Below are positions 24,736 through 35,768 of a stretch of DNA of 64,000 nt, in pieces. The position numbers were made by a program, and so were the translations under genes. Origin of the DNA: Alphaproteobacteria bacterium LSUCC0719 (lineage in GTDB: Bacteria > Pseudomonadota > Alphaproteobacteria > Puniceispirillales > Puniceispirillaceae); NCBI GenBank assembly GCA_040839025.1, contig JBFPJN010000005.1, positions 1 through 64,000 of the forward strand, written 5' to 3'. Position 1 is the stretch's first letter, and every line of letters begins with the position of its first letter. Below the pieces are notes generated by a model. That model saw only the letters and a program-made list of their open reading frames with translations. It was not told the origin of the DNA and made no database searches.

Positions 24736-26637
24736 ATGTCAAAAATCAAATTTCAGGATGTGTTGCGTGACGCCGTGCAGTCGCTGTTTGGCACAAACCC
24801 GGACGCGCAGGAAATTATCGATTCCTATCCCACAGCGCATCTGACTGGCACGCATGCCATCCAGACGGGCGGCGGGACCTTCTTTGATTTGTTCGCCAAG
24901 AAGCGGCGCAATGAATGGGATGAAGTTGAAAAGCTGATCTCCCATTTCAGGAATCTCGGCGTCCGGCAGTCGACCCTGATCCGCGGTGATTTCCTCTTCG
25001 GCTATGAACCGCAGCCCTATGACGTAATCCGGGCGCTGGTCTTCGAATATGCGGCCATGGGGATGAATGTCCTGCAGAATTTCCATGGGCTGAACGACGC
25101 GCGCTGTCTGGCCGGTGTGGCGAGGGCCGTTGCCGAGGCGCAGGCCGCCGGTCATGACATCATCGCGCAGGGAACCATCTGTATCGAGGACAACCCCAAC
25201 GTCACCGTCGCCAGATGCCTTGCGTTCGCCGACGAGCTGGTGGTGCTTGGTCATTCGGGGTTCTATCTGAAATCGGCCAGCGGAAGGCTGAACCCCTATT
25301 TCGTCTATGAGCTTGTCTCCGCCCTCTATCGGCGTTTTCCGGATCAGGATGTGACCATCCACGCGCATTCGACCTATGGCGAGGCGCCCGCCTGCTATAT
25401 GGCGGCGACGCTGGCCGCCATCGAGCAGGACAAGGACATCACCATGGATGTGCAGCATCCGGCGCTGGCCGGATCGACGGCGCAGCCAAGCATGAACAAG
25501 ATGGTGGACCTTATCAGGAACTACCCGGATGAACGGATAAGCTCGCAAACGCCCAAACTGGACATCGACGCCATCAAGGCCAGCATGTTCTCGCTTTACG
25601 GGCTGCGCTTCCGCTATCGCGAGTTTGAATCCTCTTACAACACAGAGCTTGTCGACGCAATGTATGCGGCGCGCACCCCGGGCGGCGCATCGGCAACGCT
25701 GAAATCGATTCCAGGGCTGGTCGATAACCTTGGACGGCTTCTCGGGACGGCTGCCAGCCATGCCAACTGGGACCGGATCCAGATCGCGATCTACCGGATG
25801 CAGGCAGAGATTCTGAAGGATCTGGGACAGCCGACCCAGGTCACGCCCTATGCCGCCAATACCACTGGCCAGGCGGCCCTGTCGCTGTGGCATAGACTTG
25901 AAGGGCGTGACAAATATCACAGCCTCTATCCCGGCATCGCCGACTATCTGGTGGGTCGTCACGGCCGGGTGCCGGCAAGTGCCAATCCTATGCTTGTCCA
26001 AAAGGCACTGGATCAGCTTGGCCTTGAGAGGCAGGAAGACTATGTGGCGGCACCGGACAGGCCGGATGGGCTGCCGCAGGCGGAGGACCGGCTTGTTGCA
26101 GCAGGCATTGCCAACCCGACCACGCGCCAGAAAATCTCCGCCACCATGCTTCAGGATTCAGGCCCGTTTAGAGCGGTCCCGCATGTGGTCGCCTGTGACC
26201 AGACCCGTAATGTGCCGGCACCCCCGCCGGAGCAGCCATTCTACGCCCGGCCGCCGCAGCCGATGCCACGTACCGATGGCGCTGGCGTCAACCGCGATGT
26301 GCGGGATGCGGTGAACATCATTGGAGGCTATTCAAAGCTTCAGGAAATCGCCGAACGGGTCCTGCATATCAAGCAGCTAACGGATCACCGTTATATTTTT
26401 CCGGCAGGTGAGGAGGATCTTGAACAGGAATGGTTTGATTCCAATATCGCACGGCTGAAGCTGATCCTGAAAGACATCCCGGTAAAACTGGCAGCGGCGA
26501 ATTTCTCGGAAGGTCAGAAAATGGTGATGCTGGATCGCCAGCACCCTAACAGCATTCATCTGGCCATCAAGGACGCCGTGGATCAGAAGGGCGCCGGGCT
26601 CTATGACTTCATGATAGGGCTGACAGGGTCTGATTGA
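24736..26637 (+). CDS. Carboxyltransferase-domain protein, pyruvate carboxylase/oxaloacetate decarboxylase alpha-like, no biotin domain
   Basis: A 633-residue protein with an HMGL-like TIM barrel (about residues 1-290) and a PYC/OADA helical domain (about 300-480). The metal site starts with RDAVQSL at residues 11-17, where the family usually has RDAHQSL, and the zinc pair HAHSTYG near residue 210 is present; the carbamylated-lysine segment reads YLKSASGRLN. The C-terminal biotin-attachment domain with its AMKM motif is absent, and a proline-rich linker (APPPEQPFYARPPQPMP) near residue 500 leads to a short conserved tail. It may act with a separately encoded biotin carrier or have another role. 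No biotin carboxylase gene is nearby. Confidence 0.75.
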   Translation: MSKIKFQDVLRDAVQSLFGTNPDAQEIIDSYPTAHLTGTHAIQTGGGTFFDLFAKKRRNEWDEVEKLISHFRNLGVRQSTLIRGDFLFGYEPQPYDVIRALVFEYAAMGMNVLQNFHGLNDARCLAGVARAVAEAQAAGHDIIAQGTICIEDNPNVTVARCLAFADELVVLGHSGFYLKSASGRLNPYFVYELVSALYRRFPDQDVTIHAHSTYGEAPACYMAATLAAIEQDKDITMDVQHPALAGSTAQPSMNKMVDLIRNYPDERISSQTPKLDIDAIKASMFSLYGLRFRYREFESSYNTELVDAMYAARTPGGASATLKSIPGLVDNLGRLLGTAASHANWDRIQIAIYRMQAEILKDLGQPTQVTPYAANTTGQAALSLWHRLEGRDKYHSLYPGIADYLVGRHGRVPASANPMLVQKALDQLGLERQEDYVAAPDRPDGLPQAEDRLVAAGIANPTTRQKISATMLQDSGPFRAVPHVVACDQTRNVPAPPPEQPFYARPPQPMPRTDGAGVNRDVRDAVNIIGGYSKLQEIAERVLHIKQLTDHRYIFPAGEEDLEQEWFDSNIARLKLILKDIPVKLAAANFSEGQKMVMLDRQHPNSIHLAIKDAVDQKGAGLYDFMIGLTGSD

Positions 26638-26833
26638 ACCTGCACCGACGGCACAAGGGACGTGAGGAGGGTCTTGTATCCGCCACGCCGCACTCACGCG
26701 CCGTGCGATGGCTTCCACCGCATGGCCGGATGGCAGATATCGCCGCGCTGGATCAACAGCGAACATGTGCCTGATGGTCCGGCAGTCGCCGCCAAATTCA
26801 GTACACCTAACGCAGCAGGCTGCCCGTCCGACT

Positions 26834-26850
26834 GTCCGACGGCGTCGGAC
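26834..26850. repeat. Inverted repeat GTCCGAC-GGC-GTCGGAC plus flanking half sites
   Basis: Perfect 7-bp arms around three bases. Further half sites lie at about 26826-26832 (GTCCGAC) and 26895-26903 (GTCGGACGG), giving four copies within 80 bp. Such clustered sites fit a relaxosome or partition-type DNA-binding protein. Confidence 0.5.
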
Positions 26851-26949
26851 GAGATACTTGTTTCATTAAAATCAGAAAGTTAACCAAACATACACTGTCG
26901 GACGGGAGCAGACGGCGACATTCTGTGAATCTGAGGTCCGGCGACGACA

Positions 26950-26966
26950 ATTCTGCCTAGCAGAAT
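26950..26966. promoter_or_regulatory. Inverted repeat ATTCTGC-CTA-GCAGAAT before RHH gene
   Basis: Perfect 7-bp arms end just before the GAGGAG ribosome-binding site of the RHH gene at 26980. It could be an autoregulatory operator or an RNA hairpin limiting translation. Confidence 0.45.
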
Positions 26967-26979
26967 GAGGAGATAGCCA

Positions 26980-27351
26980 GTGACCGAAACCCATCAAAAA
27001 CTGACTTTCAGATGCACCGATGAAGAGATGAAATTGATCGAGGAAGCAGCATCCAATGCCGGCAAGCCGAAGTCACATTTCGTTCTCGATGCCGTGCTTT
27101 CCGTTATCAGGGAAGATGCGTTGGCACAGCCGGTACCGACGGTGGTGCTGACAGAGGAAACACAGATTCGAATGGCGGAAGGCGTTTTCCTTCTGTGCGC
27201 GCTCGCAAAACGCGAACACTCAACAGACGACACCGATAGTTCACTGTTCGAAGCAGCTGATGCGCGTGCGGTCGAAATCTGTCGGGAAACGCAGGGCGGG
27301 GGTGCCGATCGTGATGATCGTCGCGGAACGGACCGCGAGGGTTTGTCTTGA
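26980..27351 (+). CDS. Ribbon-helix-helix DNA-binding protein of a mobile-element remnant
   Basis: A 123-residue protein. Residues 6-50 (LTFRCTDEEMKLIEEAA then AGKPKSHFVLDAVLSVI) fit a ribbon-helix-helix fold as in MobC/TraJ relaxosome accessory proteins or DUF1778 antitoxins. The rest is acidic and, after residue 100, rich in Gly, Arg and Asp without clear structure, possibly damaged or unstructured. Start is GTG 26980 preceded by GAGGAG. It overlaps the start of the broken HNH gene. Upstream inverted repeats are candidate binding sites. Whether it is still expressed cannot be told. Confidence 0.6.
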   Translation: MTETHQKLTFRCTDEEMKLIEEAASNAGKPKSHFVLDAVLSVIREDALAQPVPTVVLTEETQIRMAEGVFLLCALAKREHSTDDTDSSLFEAADARAVEICRETQGGGADRDDRRGTDREGLS

Positions 27352-27935
27352 ATATTGATGACAGGCGCACCATCCTCCTCTGCGTTCCGAAGGAAAGCGC
27401 CGGGATTGTACGCGAAGCCGGCGCAAGGTGGAACGCGGAGCTTGGCGTCTGGACATGCACCATTGAGGGTCTGCGTACGGAACAATACGATCTTCTTCAC
27501 CCCTTTGTGCCACGGCGCTTTAGACCGGATCTCGAGGGCCCTGTCATACGCCCCTGGATGGTCCCGCAGTCGCTTTGGGGCAAGAATCTGCGCGCAGTGC
27601 TCCGCAAACAGGATTGGGATGTCGTGCGAAAGACCGCCTATCAACAGGCTGGTCACCGCTGCTGCGTATGTGGTGGCAGGGGTCCCAGATGGCCAGTCGA
27701 GGCCGATAAGGCCTGAGACTATGACGATGAACGATACCACAGCACCCTGAAGGGTGTGATTGCGCGCTCTGCCCGGCCTGCCATGCCATCCGACATTGGG
27801 GCCGTACCAGTATCAAAGGCAGGGAGACGGAAGACAGGGTGCTGGTCTGGATGATGGAACTCAACAGGTGGTCGCATCGGCAGGCGAGGGAGGTCGTCGA
27901 TGTGGCTATGGCGCAGTGCCGCCGCCAGGATCGAA
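27348..27935 (+). pseudogene. Broken HNH endonuclease-like gene with DUF5710-like N-terminus
   Basis: The frame starts at TTG 27348, overlapping the RHH stop, with a DUF5710-like domain (REAGARWNAELGVWTC) and then GHRCCVCGGRGP, the first CxxC of an HNH-type zinc domain. It is stopped by TGA at 27714-27716. The same frame resumes with YDDERYHSTLKGVIA, then a two-base insertion in the GCGCGC run near 27763-27767 shifts it. The next frame continues LCPACHAIRHWGRTS with the second CxxC and a helical tail to about 27920. Two independent lesions make it a pseudogene. Confidence 0.75.
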
Positions 27936-28058
27936 GCTGTATTGCCGGCCGTCCATGTCGGCGAGGATCACCTGCCCGTCCTCGCAGCCCACCACGCTGT
28001 AACGCTCTCCCGCCTCGATGCCGGCGGCGCGCAGGCTGTGCATCTTCTTGCAGTCCTG
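27921..28058 (-). pseudogene. Possible second relaxase/helicase fragment
   Basis: One minus-strand frame without stops encodes MHSLRAAGIEAGERYSVVG followed by EDGQVILADMDGRQYSFDP. This looks like the beta-rich linker preceding the C-terminal helicase motif in MobF relaxases. It is short, without start or end, and cut at the HNH remnant. The call rests on resemblance by eye and could be wrong. Confidence 0.35.
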
Positions 28059-28157
28059 CCCCTGTCATCGTTTGTGATCATCTGTCATCAGTGGTTTGCA
28101 TCCGGCGGCGGGTGTCTCTAGGCTTGGCCGATACAGCAGTCCACCGGAGACGTTGCC

Positions 28158-29360
28158 ATGCGTGATGCCGTTATTGTGTCTACCGCCCGGTCCCCGATCG
28201 GCAAGGCCTATCGCGGGGCCTTCAATAATACCCAGGCCCAGACGCTGGCCGCGCACGCCATTTCGCATGCCATCGAGCGCGCCGGCGTGGCGACGGCTGA
28301 AATTGAGGATGTTGTCCTTGGCGCGGCTCTGCAGCAGGGATCAACACATATGAATGTCGCGCGGCAGGCCCTGATCAGGGCCGGGCTGCCAACCTCGGTT
28401 CCCGGTATGACTGTGGACAGGCAATGTTCATCCGGGTTGATGGCGCTGTCGATCATTGCCAATCAGGTGCGGCATCGCGAGATCGAGATAGGGGTTGCCG
28501 GCGGGGTGGAATCGATCTCGCTGGTGCAGACGCCAAAGATGAACATCGACCGGCTTGTCGATCCCTGGATCGATGCCAACCGTCCGGACATCTATATGAC
28601 CATGCTTGAAACCGCCGAGATCGTCGCCGCACGGTATGGTGTCTCGCGTCAGCTGCAGGATGAATATGCCGTTGAATCGCATCGCCGCACTGCCGCCGCG
28701 CAGGCAGAAGGACGCTTTGACGCCGAAATCGTGCCTCTCGCCACGGTGATGAAGGTCAAGGACCGCGAGACCGGGGAGATCAGCGACCAGCAGGTGACGC
28801 TGGATGCTGATGAAGGTGTCAGGCCATCGACAACATTTGACGGTTTGCAGGCGCTGCAGCCGGTGTTCAAGGATGGCCAGCAGATTGCCGCCGGGCAATT
28901 CATCACCGCCGGCAACGCATCCCAGTTGTCGGACGGCGCATCAGCCATGGTGGTCATGGGCGCGGACGAGGCGCAGCGGCGCGGCCTGAGGCCGCTTGGC
29001 GCGCTGCGCGGTGTTGCCGTGGCGGGGTGCGATCCCGAAGAGATGGGGATTGGTCCTGTCTTTGCCGTGCCGAAGCTTCTTGCCGCGCACGGGCTTGCTG
29101 TTGACGATATTCATCTGTGGGAACTGAACGAGGCCTTTGCCTCGCAGGTACTCTATTGCCGGGACAGGCTTGGCATTGATCCGCAGAAATACAATGTCTC
29201 CGGCGGGGCGATCGCGGTTGGCCACCCTTACGGCATGACAGGTGCCAGACTTGCCGGGCATCTTCTGATCGAGGGGCATCGGCGCGGTGCGAAGCTGGGT
29301 GTCGTGTCGATGTGCATTGGCGGCGGCATGGGGGCTGCCGGATTGTTCGAGATATACTGA
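28158..29360 (+). CDS. Acetyl-CoA C-acyltransferase (thiolase)
   Basis: A 400-residue thiolase joining or cleaving acyl-CoA and acetyl-CoA. The nucleophilic Cys is residue 90 ([11 protein letters not shown]). The conserved NEAFASQ is near residue 320, the catalytic His is in [16 protein letters not shown] near residue 350, and the second Cys is in [15 protein letters not shown] near residue 383. All catalytic residues are in place. It follows the mobile-element remnants and precedes a DMT exporter. The enoyl-CoA hydratase, FadN-like enzyme and acyl-CoA dehydrogenase further right would complete a beta-oxidation set. Confidence 0.93.
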   Translation: MRDAVIVSTARSPIGKAYRGAFNNTQAQTLAAHAISHAIERAGVATAEIEDVVLGAALQQGSTHMNVARQALIRAGLPTSVPGMTVDRQCSSGLMALSIIANQVRHREIEIGVAGGVESISLVQTPKMNIDRLVDPWIDANRPDIYMTMLETAEIVAARYGVSRQLQDEYAVESHRRTAAAQAEGRFDAEIVPLATVMKVKDRETGEISDQQVTLDADEGVRPSTTFDGLQALQPVFKDGQQIAAGQFITAGNASQLSDGASAMVVMGADEAQRRGLRPLGALRGVAVAGCDPEEMGIGPVFAVPKLLAAHGLAVDDIHLWELNEAFASQVLYCRDRLGIDPQKYNVSGGAIAVGHPYGMTGARLAGHLLIEGHRRGAKLGVVSMCIGGGMGAAGLFEIY

Positions 29361-29413
29361 CGCCAAGGAAGCTGTCATAGTGTGCCCGGTCCACAGTCCG
29401 GACGAGGCCAATT

Positions 29414-31482
<2,069 letters not shown>

Positions 31483-31497
31483 AGATGGATTCCGGCC

Positions 31498-32874
31498 ATG
31501 CCCTATGACACCACGCTTGACGAGCTTCGCGATCTTCTCGGCACGCGTTTGACAACGGGTGACTCGACGAGAACAGCGCATTCGCGTGACGAAGCCTACA
31601 CCGCGCCAGCGCTGCCCGATGCGGTGGTGTTTCCCCAGGATGTGGACGAGGTGGCCGCCATCATCACCGCCTGCGCACGGACCGGGTGCCCGGTGGTGCC
31701 CTTTGGCATCGGCACCTCGCTGGAAGGTCATGTCGTGCCGCTGCATGGCGGTGTCAGTGTCGATCTTGGACAGATGAACAGGATCATCGAGATTGACGAG
31801 CGCAATCTTCTGGCTGTTGTCGAGCCGGGGGTGACCCGCAATCAGCTGAATGCCGCCTTGCGGGATACCGGCCTGATGTTCACGGTTGATCCGGGCGCGG
31901 ATGCCACAATCGGCGGTATGGCCGCGACCCGTGCCTCGGGCACCAATGCGGTACGCTATGGAACCATGCGCGAGACCGTGATGGCGCTTCAGGTCGTGCT
32001 GCCTGACGGGCAGATCATCGAGACAGGTACAAGAGCGCGTAAATCCGCTGCTGGATATGATCTGACCCATCTGTTTGTCGGCTCTGAAGGTACGCTTGGG
32101 ATCATCACCCGGCTGACTGTGCGGCTGTTTGGCCAGCCGGAATCGATCCGGGCTGCGACCTGCGCCTTTGACAATGTCGAGGGTGCTGTTGAAGCGGTGA
32201 TGGATGCCATGCAGGCAGGGTTGCCAATGGCGCGGATCGAGCTGTTGGACGAGGTTCAGATGCGCGGCATGAACCTCTACAATCCGGATATGAACATGCC
32301 CGAAACACCGCATCTGTTTCTGGAATTCCACGGCAGCACTCAGGGTACCGCCGAGCAGGTCGAGACCTTTGCCGCCATCGCGGCCGAACATGGGGGCGCG
32401 GAACTGGTCTGGGCAACCCATACCGAAGACCGCAACAGATTGTGGAAGGCGCGTCACGAAGCCTATTACGCCGCCAAGGCGCTGGTCCCCGGAGCAGAAG
32501 GATTCGTGACCGATTGCTGTGTGCCGGTCTCGAGGCTTGCCGAGGCCATCCGCCGGGCCCGGCAGGAGATCGACAGATCGGGGCTGGTGGCACCGATCCT
32601 CGGCCATGTCGGGGATGGAAACTTCCATCTTGTGATCCTGATTCGGCCTGATCAGCCGACCGATCTGGCGCGCGCGCATGATCTTGCCGAAACACTGAAC
32701 CTGATGTCGATCGAGCTTGGAGGAACAATGACCGGCGAGCATGGCGTCGGCCTCGGCAAGAAAAAATACATGCAGGCCGAACATGGCGACGCCTATGCGC
32801 TGATGGGTGTTATCAAAAGGGCCATCGACCCTGCCAATATCATGAATCCCGGCAAGATGGTGGCCATAGACTAG
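31498..32874 (+). CDS. FAD-binding oxidase, D-lactate dehydrogenase/GlcD-like
   Basis: A 458-residue flavoprotein. The PCMH-type FAD domain spans about residues 35-215 (PFGIGTSLEGH, then GADATIGGMAATRASGTNA), and the FAD-oxidase C-terminal domain spans about 220-455 with GHVGDGNFH and GEHGVGLGKKKYM. It oxidises a 2-hydroxy acid such as D-lactate, glycolate or 2-hydroxyglutarate, passing electrons to a quinone or cytochrome. It is 15 bp downstream of the oxygenase gene and probably in the same operon. The substrate is not determined by the visible motifs. Confidence 0.9.
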   Translation: MPYDTTLDELRDLLGTRLTTGDSTRTAHSRDEAYTAPALPDAVVFPQDVDEVAAIITACARTGCPVVPFGIGTSLEGHVVPLHGGVSVDLGQMNRIIEIDERNLLAVVEPGVTRNQLNAALRDTGLMFTVDPGADATIGGMAATRASGTNAVRYGTMRETVMALQVVLPDGQIIETGTRARKSAAGYDLTHLFVGSEGTLGIITRLTVRLFGQPESIRAATCAFDNVEGAVEAVMDAMQAGLPMARIELLDEVQMRGMNLYNPDMNMPETPHLFLEFHGSTQGTAEQVETFAAIAAEHGGAELVWATHTEDRNRLWKARHEAYYAAKALVPGAEGFVTDCCVPVSRLAEAIRRARQEIDRSGLVAPILGHVGDGNFHLVILIRPDQPTDLARAHDLAETLNLMSIELGGTMTGEHGVGLGKKKYMQAEHGDAYALMGVIKRAIDPANIMNPGKMVAID

Positions 32875-32942
32875 AGACTATTGGCGACCAGAGACCATTG
32901 ACCGGGGTGCCGGTCCCCCTTTGGCCCCTGTGGAGGCGAACC

Positions 32943-33116
32943 ATGCTGCGCATTGTCATTTTCGGCCTTCTGGCGATTGCGGTGGCGGTGCTTGTCATAA
33001 GGCTGTCACCACGGCTTCGCACGCGGGTGGCCGGCATCATGCAGAACCCCTTTATTCGCCAGATTCTGGTTGGTGTTGTGCTTCGCATCATCCGGCTTCT
33101 GATCTTCAGAAGGTGA
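32943..33116 (+). CDS. Small membrane protein of unknown function
   Basis: A 57-residue basic protein. One strongly hydrophobic segment at residues 3-19 is followed by an Arg-rich stretch (RLSPRLRTRVAG) and a second hydrophobic segment ending in RLLIFRR. Start is ATG 32943 after GGAGG; an upstream in-frame start at 32898 has no ribosome-binding site. It lies between two flavoprotein genes. I do not recognise a family. It could be a small inner-membrane anchor or accessory protein. Confidence 0.55.
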   Translation: MLRIVIFGLLAIAVAVLVIRLSPRLRTRVAGIMQNPFIRQILVGVVLRIIRLLIFRR

Positions 33117-33228
33117 GCCGACAGTGCCGACGCAAACCCTGCATCAATTGTCGTGTCTGGGCCATTTGCAGGGTCTGTTCAGCCGCAAGCTTGGACCTGT
33201 CGGGCGGCACAGGAAGGGATAGCGGAAG

Positions 33229-35646
33229 ATGCGGACGCATGCGCAGGCGGTGGTTATCGGGGGCGGTCTTGTCGGCTGTTCCATCCTCTATCACCTTGCC
33301 AAGCTCGGATGGCGGGATGTTGTGCTGCTGGAACGTGACGAGCTGACGAGCGGGTCGACCTGGCATGCGGCGGCGAACATTCACGGTCTGCACGACAACA
33401 ACAACATCACCCGTATCCAGCATTACACGATGAATCTGTACAAGCAGCTGGAAGCCGAGACCGGTCAGGGATGCGGTGTCTTTCAGCCCGGATCGCTCTA
33501 TCTCGCCCAGACCGAGGCGCGCGAGCATCAGCTGCGCCTGCAGGAGGCAAAGGCCAAATTCTATGGCCTTGGCTTTTATGAAATCAGCCGCGAAAGGGCG
33601 CTGGAACTTCACCCGCTGGCGCAGTTCGATGATGTGCGCTGCATCATGTTTGAACCGGATGGCGGCAATGTCGACCCGTCCGGGGTGACACATGCCTATG
33701 CGGCCGGCGCGCGTATGCTCGGTGCCGAGATCAACCGGTTCTGCCCTGTGATCGGAACCGAGGCACAGCCGGATGGCAGTTGGATCGTCCGCACCGAAAA
33801 GGGGGATATCCATACCGGCTGGGTTGTCAACGCCGCCGGTCTGTGGGGCCGCGAGGTGGCGGCGATGGCTGGCCTGACCCTGCCGTTGCAGCCGACCGAA
33901 CATCAGTATTTCGTCACCGAGGCCATTCCGGAGGTCGAGGCGCTTGGACGTCGCCTGCCGTCAATCGCCGACCGTGACGGGGAATATTATTTCCGGCAGG
34001 AAGGCAACGGGCTTTTGATCGGCGCCTATGAGGAAAAGATGAAGTTCTGGGCCGAGACCGGCACGCCGCTCGATTTCGGCCATGAGCTGTTCGATGACGA
34101 TCTCGACCGCATCATGGACAATGTGATGCGGGCCATCGACCGTGTTCCGGCCGCTGCCGAGGCCGGGGTCAAGCGGGTCATCAACGGACCGATGATCTGG
34201 AGTCCGGATTCAAACGCGCTGTTCGGGCCGGTGCCTGAATTGCGGAACTATTTCTGCTGTAACGGCATCATCCCCGGTTTCAGCCAGTCCGGCGGCCTCG
34301 GTCTGCTGGCGGCGCAATGGATGATCGAGGGCGAACCGGAATGGGACATGTTCGCCTGGGATCTGGCCCGCTTTGGCGATTGGGCCGATGCCGCCTTCAC
34401 CAAGGCCCGCGTGCGCGACCAGTATATCCATCGATTCAAGATCCATTTCCCGAACGAGGAGCGGAGCGCCGGCCGCCCTGCCAGGACCCGCCCGGTCTAC
34501 GACATACAGCGCGCAAGGGGCGCGGTATTCGGTCTGAATGCGGGATGGGAACATCCGCTGTGGTTTGCCGACGCACCGGACACCGAAGAGACAACCGGTT
34601 TTACCCGCCAGAACTGGTTCGCACCGGTCGGCCGCGAGGCGGCGATGCTGCGCGATCATGTCGGGGTGATCGATATCTCGAATTTTGGTAACTACATCAT
34701 CAGCGGTCCTGACGCCCGGCATTGGCTTGACGCGCTTGTCGCCAATCATGTTCCGGACCGGGTCGGGCGGTCCTGCCTGACACCGCTGATCGGCATGCGC
34801 GGCGGCATTGCCGGTGATTTCACCATCACCAAGACCGGCGAGGACAGCTATATGATGATCGGGTCCGGCATGGCCGAACGCTATCACCGCCGGTTCTTCG
34901 ATATGGTGCCGATGCCCGAGGGAACCAGCCTCGAGGTGGCGACGTCACATATCGCCGGCTTCAATGTCGCCGGTCCGGAATCGCGGGCGATGCTGTCGGC
35001 GCTGACAGATGCCGATTTGTCGGCTGAAGGGTGGCGGTTCATGCACTCGCGCACGATCTCGGTTGCCGGTGTCGAATGTCTTGCCATCCGTGTGAGCTTT
35101 ACCGGCGATCTGGGGTGGGAACTCCACTGCGCCGTTGCCGACCAGGTGGTGCTGTATGAAGCGCTTTTGGAAGCGGCAGCCGCGCATGGCGGCGGTCCTG
35201 TCGGGGGGCGGGCGCTCGGCGCGCTGCGGATCGAAAAGGGGTATGGGTCGTGGGGGCGTGAATATTCGCCGGAATACTGGCCGCAGGAGGCCGGCCTTCA
35301 CGGGCTGATCAAGCTCGACAAGGAGTTCCTGAACAAGGATGCCTATCTGCGGATCAGCAACATGCCGCCGCGCGAGACGCTGACCATGTTCGAGGTCGAT
35401 GTGACCAATGACGCCGATGCCAATGGTGGCGAGCCGATCTTCCTTGCCGACGGCACGCCGGTGGGCCGCGTCACCTCCGGTGCCTATGGCTATACGGTCG
35501 GCAAGTCGCTTGCCATCGGCTATGCGCGTGAGGGTATTGTGGCAGCCGGCGACCGGGTCGATATCTATATCCTTGGCAAGCCGCACGCCGCCACGGTGCT
35601 GGCCGAACCGCCCTTTGACGCGGCGGGGGCGCGGCTTCGGGCCTGA
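33229..35646 (+). CDS. FAD-GcvT fusion dehydrogenase, dimethylglycine/sarcosine dehydrogenase-like (1)
   Basis: An 805-residue two-part enzyme. The N-terminal DAO-type FAD domain (residues 1-370) starts with VVIGGGLVGCSILYHLAKLGW and contains SGSTWHAAA, whose His is the covalent FAD attachment site in dimethylglycine dehydrogenase. The C-terminal GcvT-like folate-binding half (residues 430-800) would capture the one-carbon unit as methylene-tetrahydrofolate. It is one of three such proteins in the window and is separated from the other two by about 6 kb. The methylated amine used is not defined. The stop lies inside a 17-bp tandem repeat. Confidence 0.9.
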   Translation: MRTHAQAVVIGGGLVGCSILYHLAKLGWRDVVLLERDELTSGSTWHAAANIHGLHDNNNITRIQHYTMNLYKQLEAETGQGCGVFQPGSLYLAQTEAREHQLRLQEAKAKFYGLGFYEISRERALELHPLAQFDDVRCIMFEPDGGNVDPSGVTHAYAAGARMLGAEINRFCPVIGTEAQPDGSWIVRTEKGDIHTGWVVNAAGLWGREVAAMAGLTLPLQPTEHQYFVTEAIPEVEALGRRLPSIADRDGEYYFRQEGNGLLIGAYEEKMKFWAETGTPLDFGHELFDDDLDRIMDNVMRAIDRVPAAAEAGVKRVINGPMIWSPDSNALFGPVPELRNYFCCNGIIPGFSQSGGLGLLAAQWMIEGEPEWDMFAWDLARFGDWADAAFTKARVRDQYIHRFKIHFPNEERSAGRPARTRPVYDIQRARGAVFGLNAGWEHPLWFADAPDTEETTGFTRQNWFAPVGREAAMLRDHVGVIDISNFGNYIISGPDARHWLDALVANHVPDRVGRSCLTPLIGMRGGIAGDFTITKTGEDSYMMIGSGMAERYHRRFFDMVPMPEGTSLEVATSHIAGFNVAGPESRAMLSALTDADLSAEGWRFMHSRTISVAGVECLAIRVSFTGDLGWELHCAVADQVVLYEALLEAAAAHGGGPVGGRALGALRIEKGYGSWGREYSPEYWPQEAGLHGLIKLDKEFLNKDAYLRISNMPPRETLTMFEVDVTNDADANGGEPIFLADGTPVGRVTSGAYGYTVGKSLAIGYAREGIVAAGDRVDIYILGKPHAATVLAEPPFDAAGARLRA

Positions 35647-35686
35647 TGATATTTCGGGCCTGATGACATTTCAGGCCTGATGACAT
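35636..35686. repeat. Three tandem 17-bp repeats over the dehydrogenase stop
   Basis: Units TTCGGGCCTGATGATAT, TTCGGGCCTGATGACAT and TTCAGGCCTGATGACAT follow without gaps. The first contains the TGA stop of the dehydrogenase. The pattern is recent tandem duplication of the gene end. Confidence 0.85.
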
Positions 35687-35729
35687 GGCGCGCAGCCAGA
35701 TACGACCGGATGCGGGCATGAGCCGCCTG

Positions 35730-35768
35730 GAGAGCGTAGAGTGGAGAGCGTTGAGTGGAGAGAGGGCG
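35730..35768. repeat. Tandem 14-bp repeats forming the enoyl-CoA hydratase leader
   Basis: GAGAGCGTAGAGTG, GAGAGCGTTGAGTG and a partial GAGAGAGGGCG run into the start codon at 35769. Each unit is purine-rich, and the last supplies the ribosome-binding site. Confidence 0.7.

Larger units (their letters stand above)
26638..26979. other. 342-bp gap with inverted repeats upstream of RHH gene
   Basis: No credible gene; a 73-codon frame at 26662-26883 has no recognisable features. The right half holds short repeats of the GTCCGAC/GTCGGAC type and a second inverted repeat next to the RHH start. It looks like the control region, possibly a transfer-origin relic, of a mobile element. Confidence 0.4.

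Noticed and set aside
24739-26001. 420-codon minus-strand frame opposite the carboxyltransferase gene
   Set aside because: Shadow frame; low-complexity, His/Arg/Asp-rich translation without family features.
26662-26883. 73-codon frame in the gap before the RHH gene
   Set aside because: No ribosome-binding site and no recognisable sequence character; it overlaps the repeat cluster.
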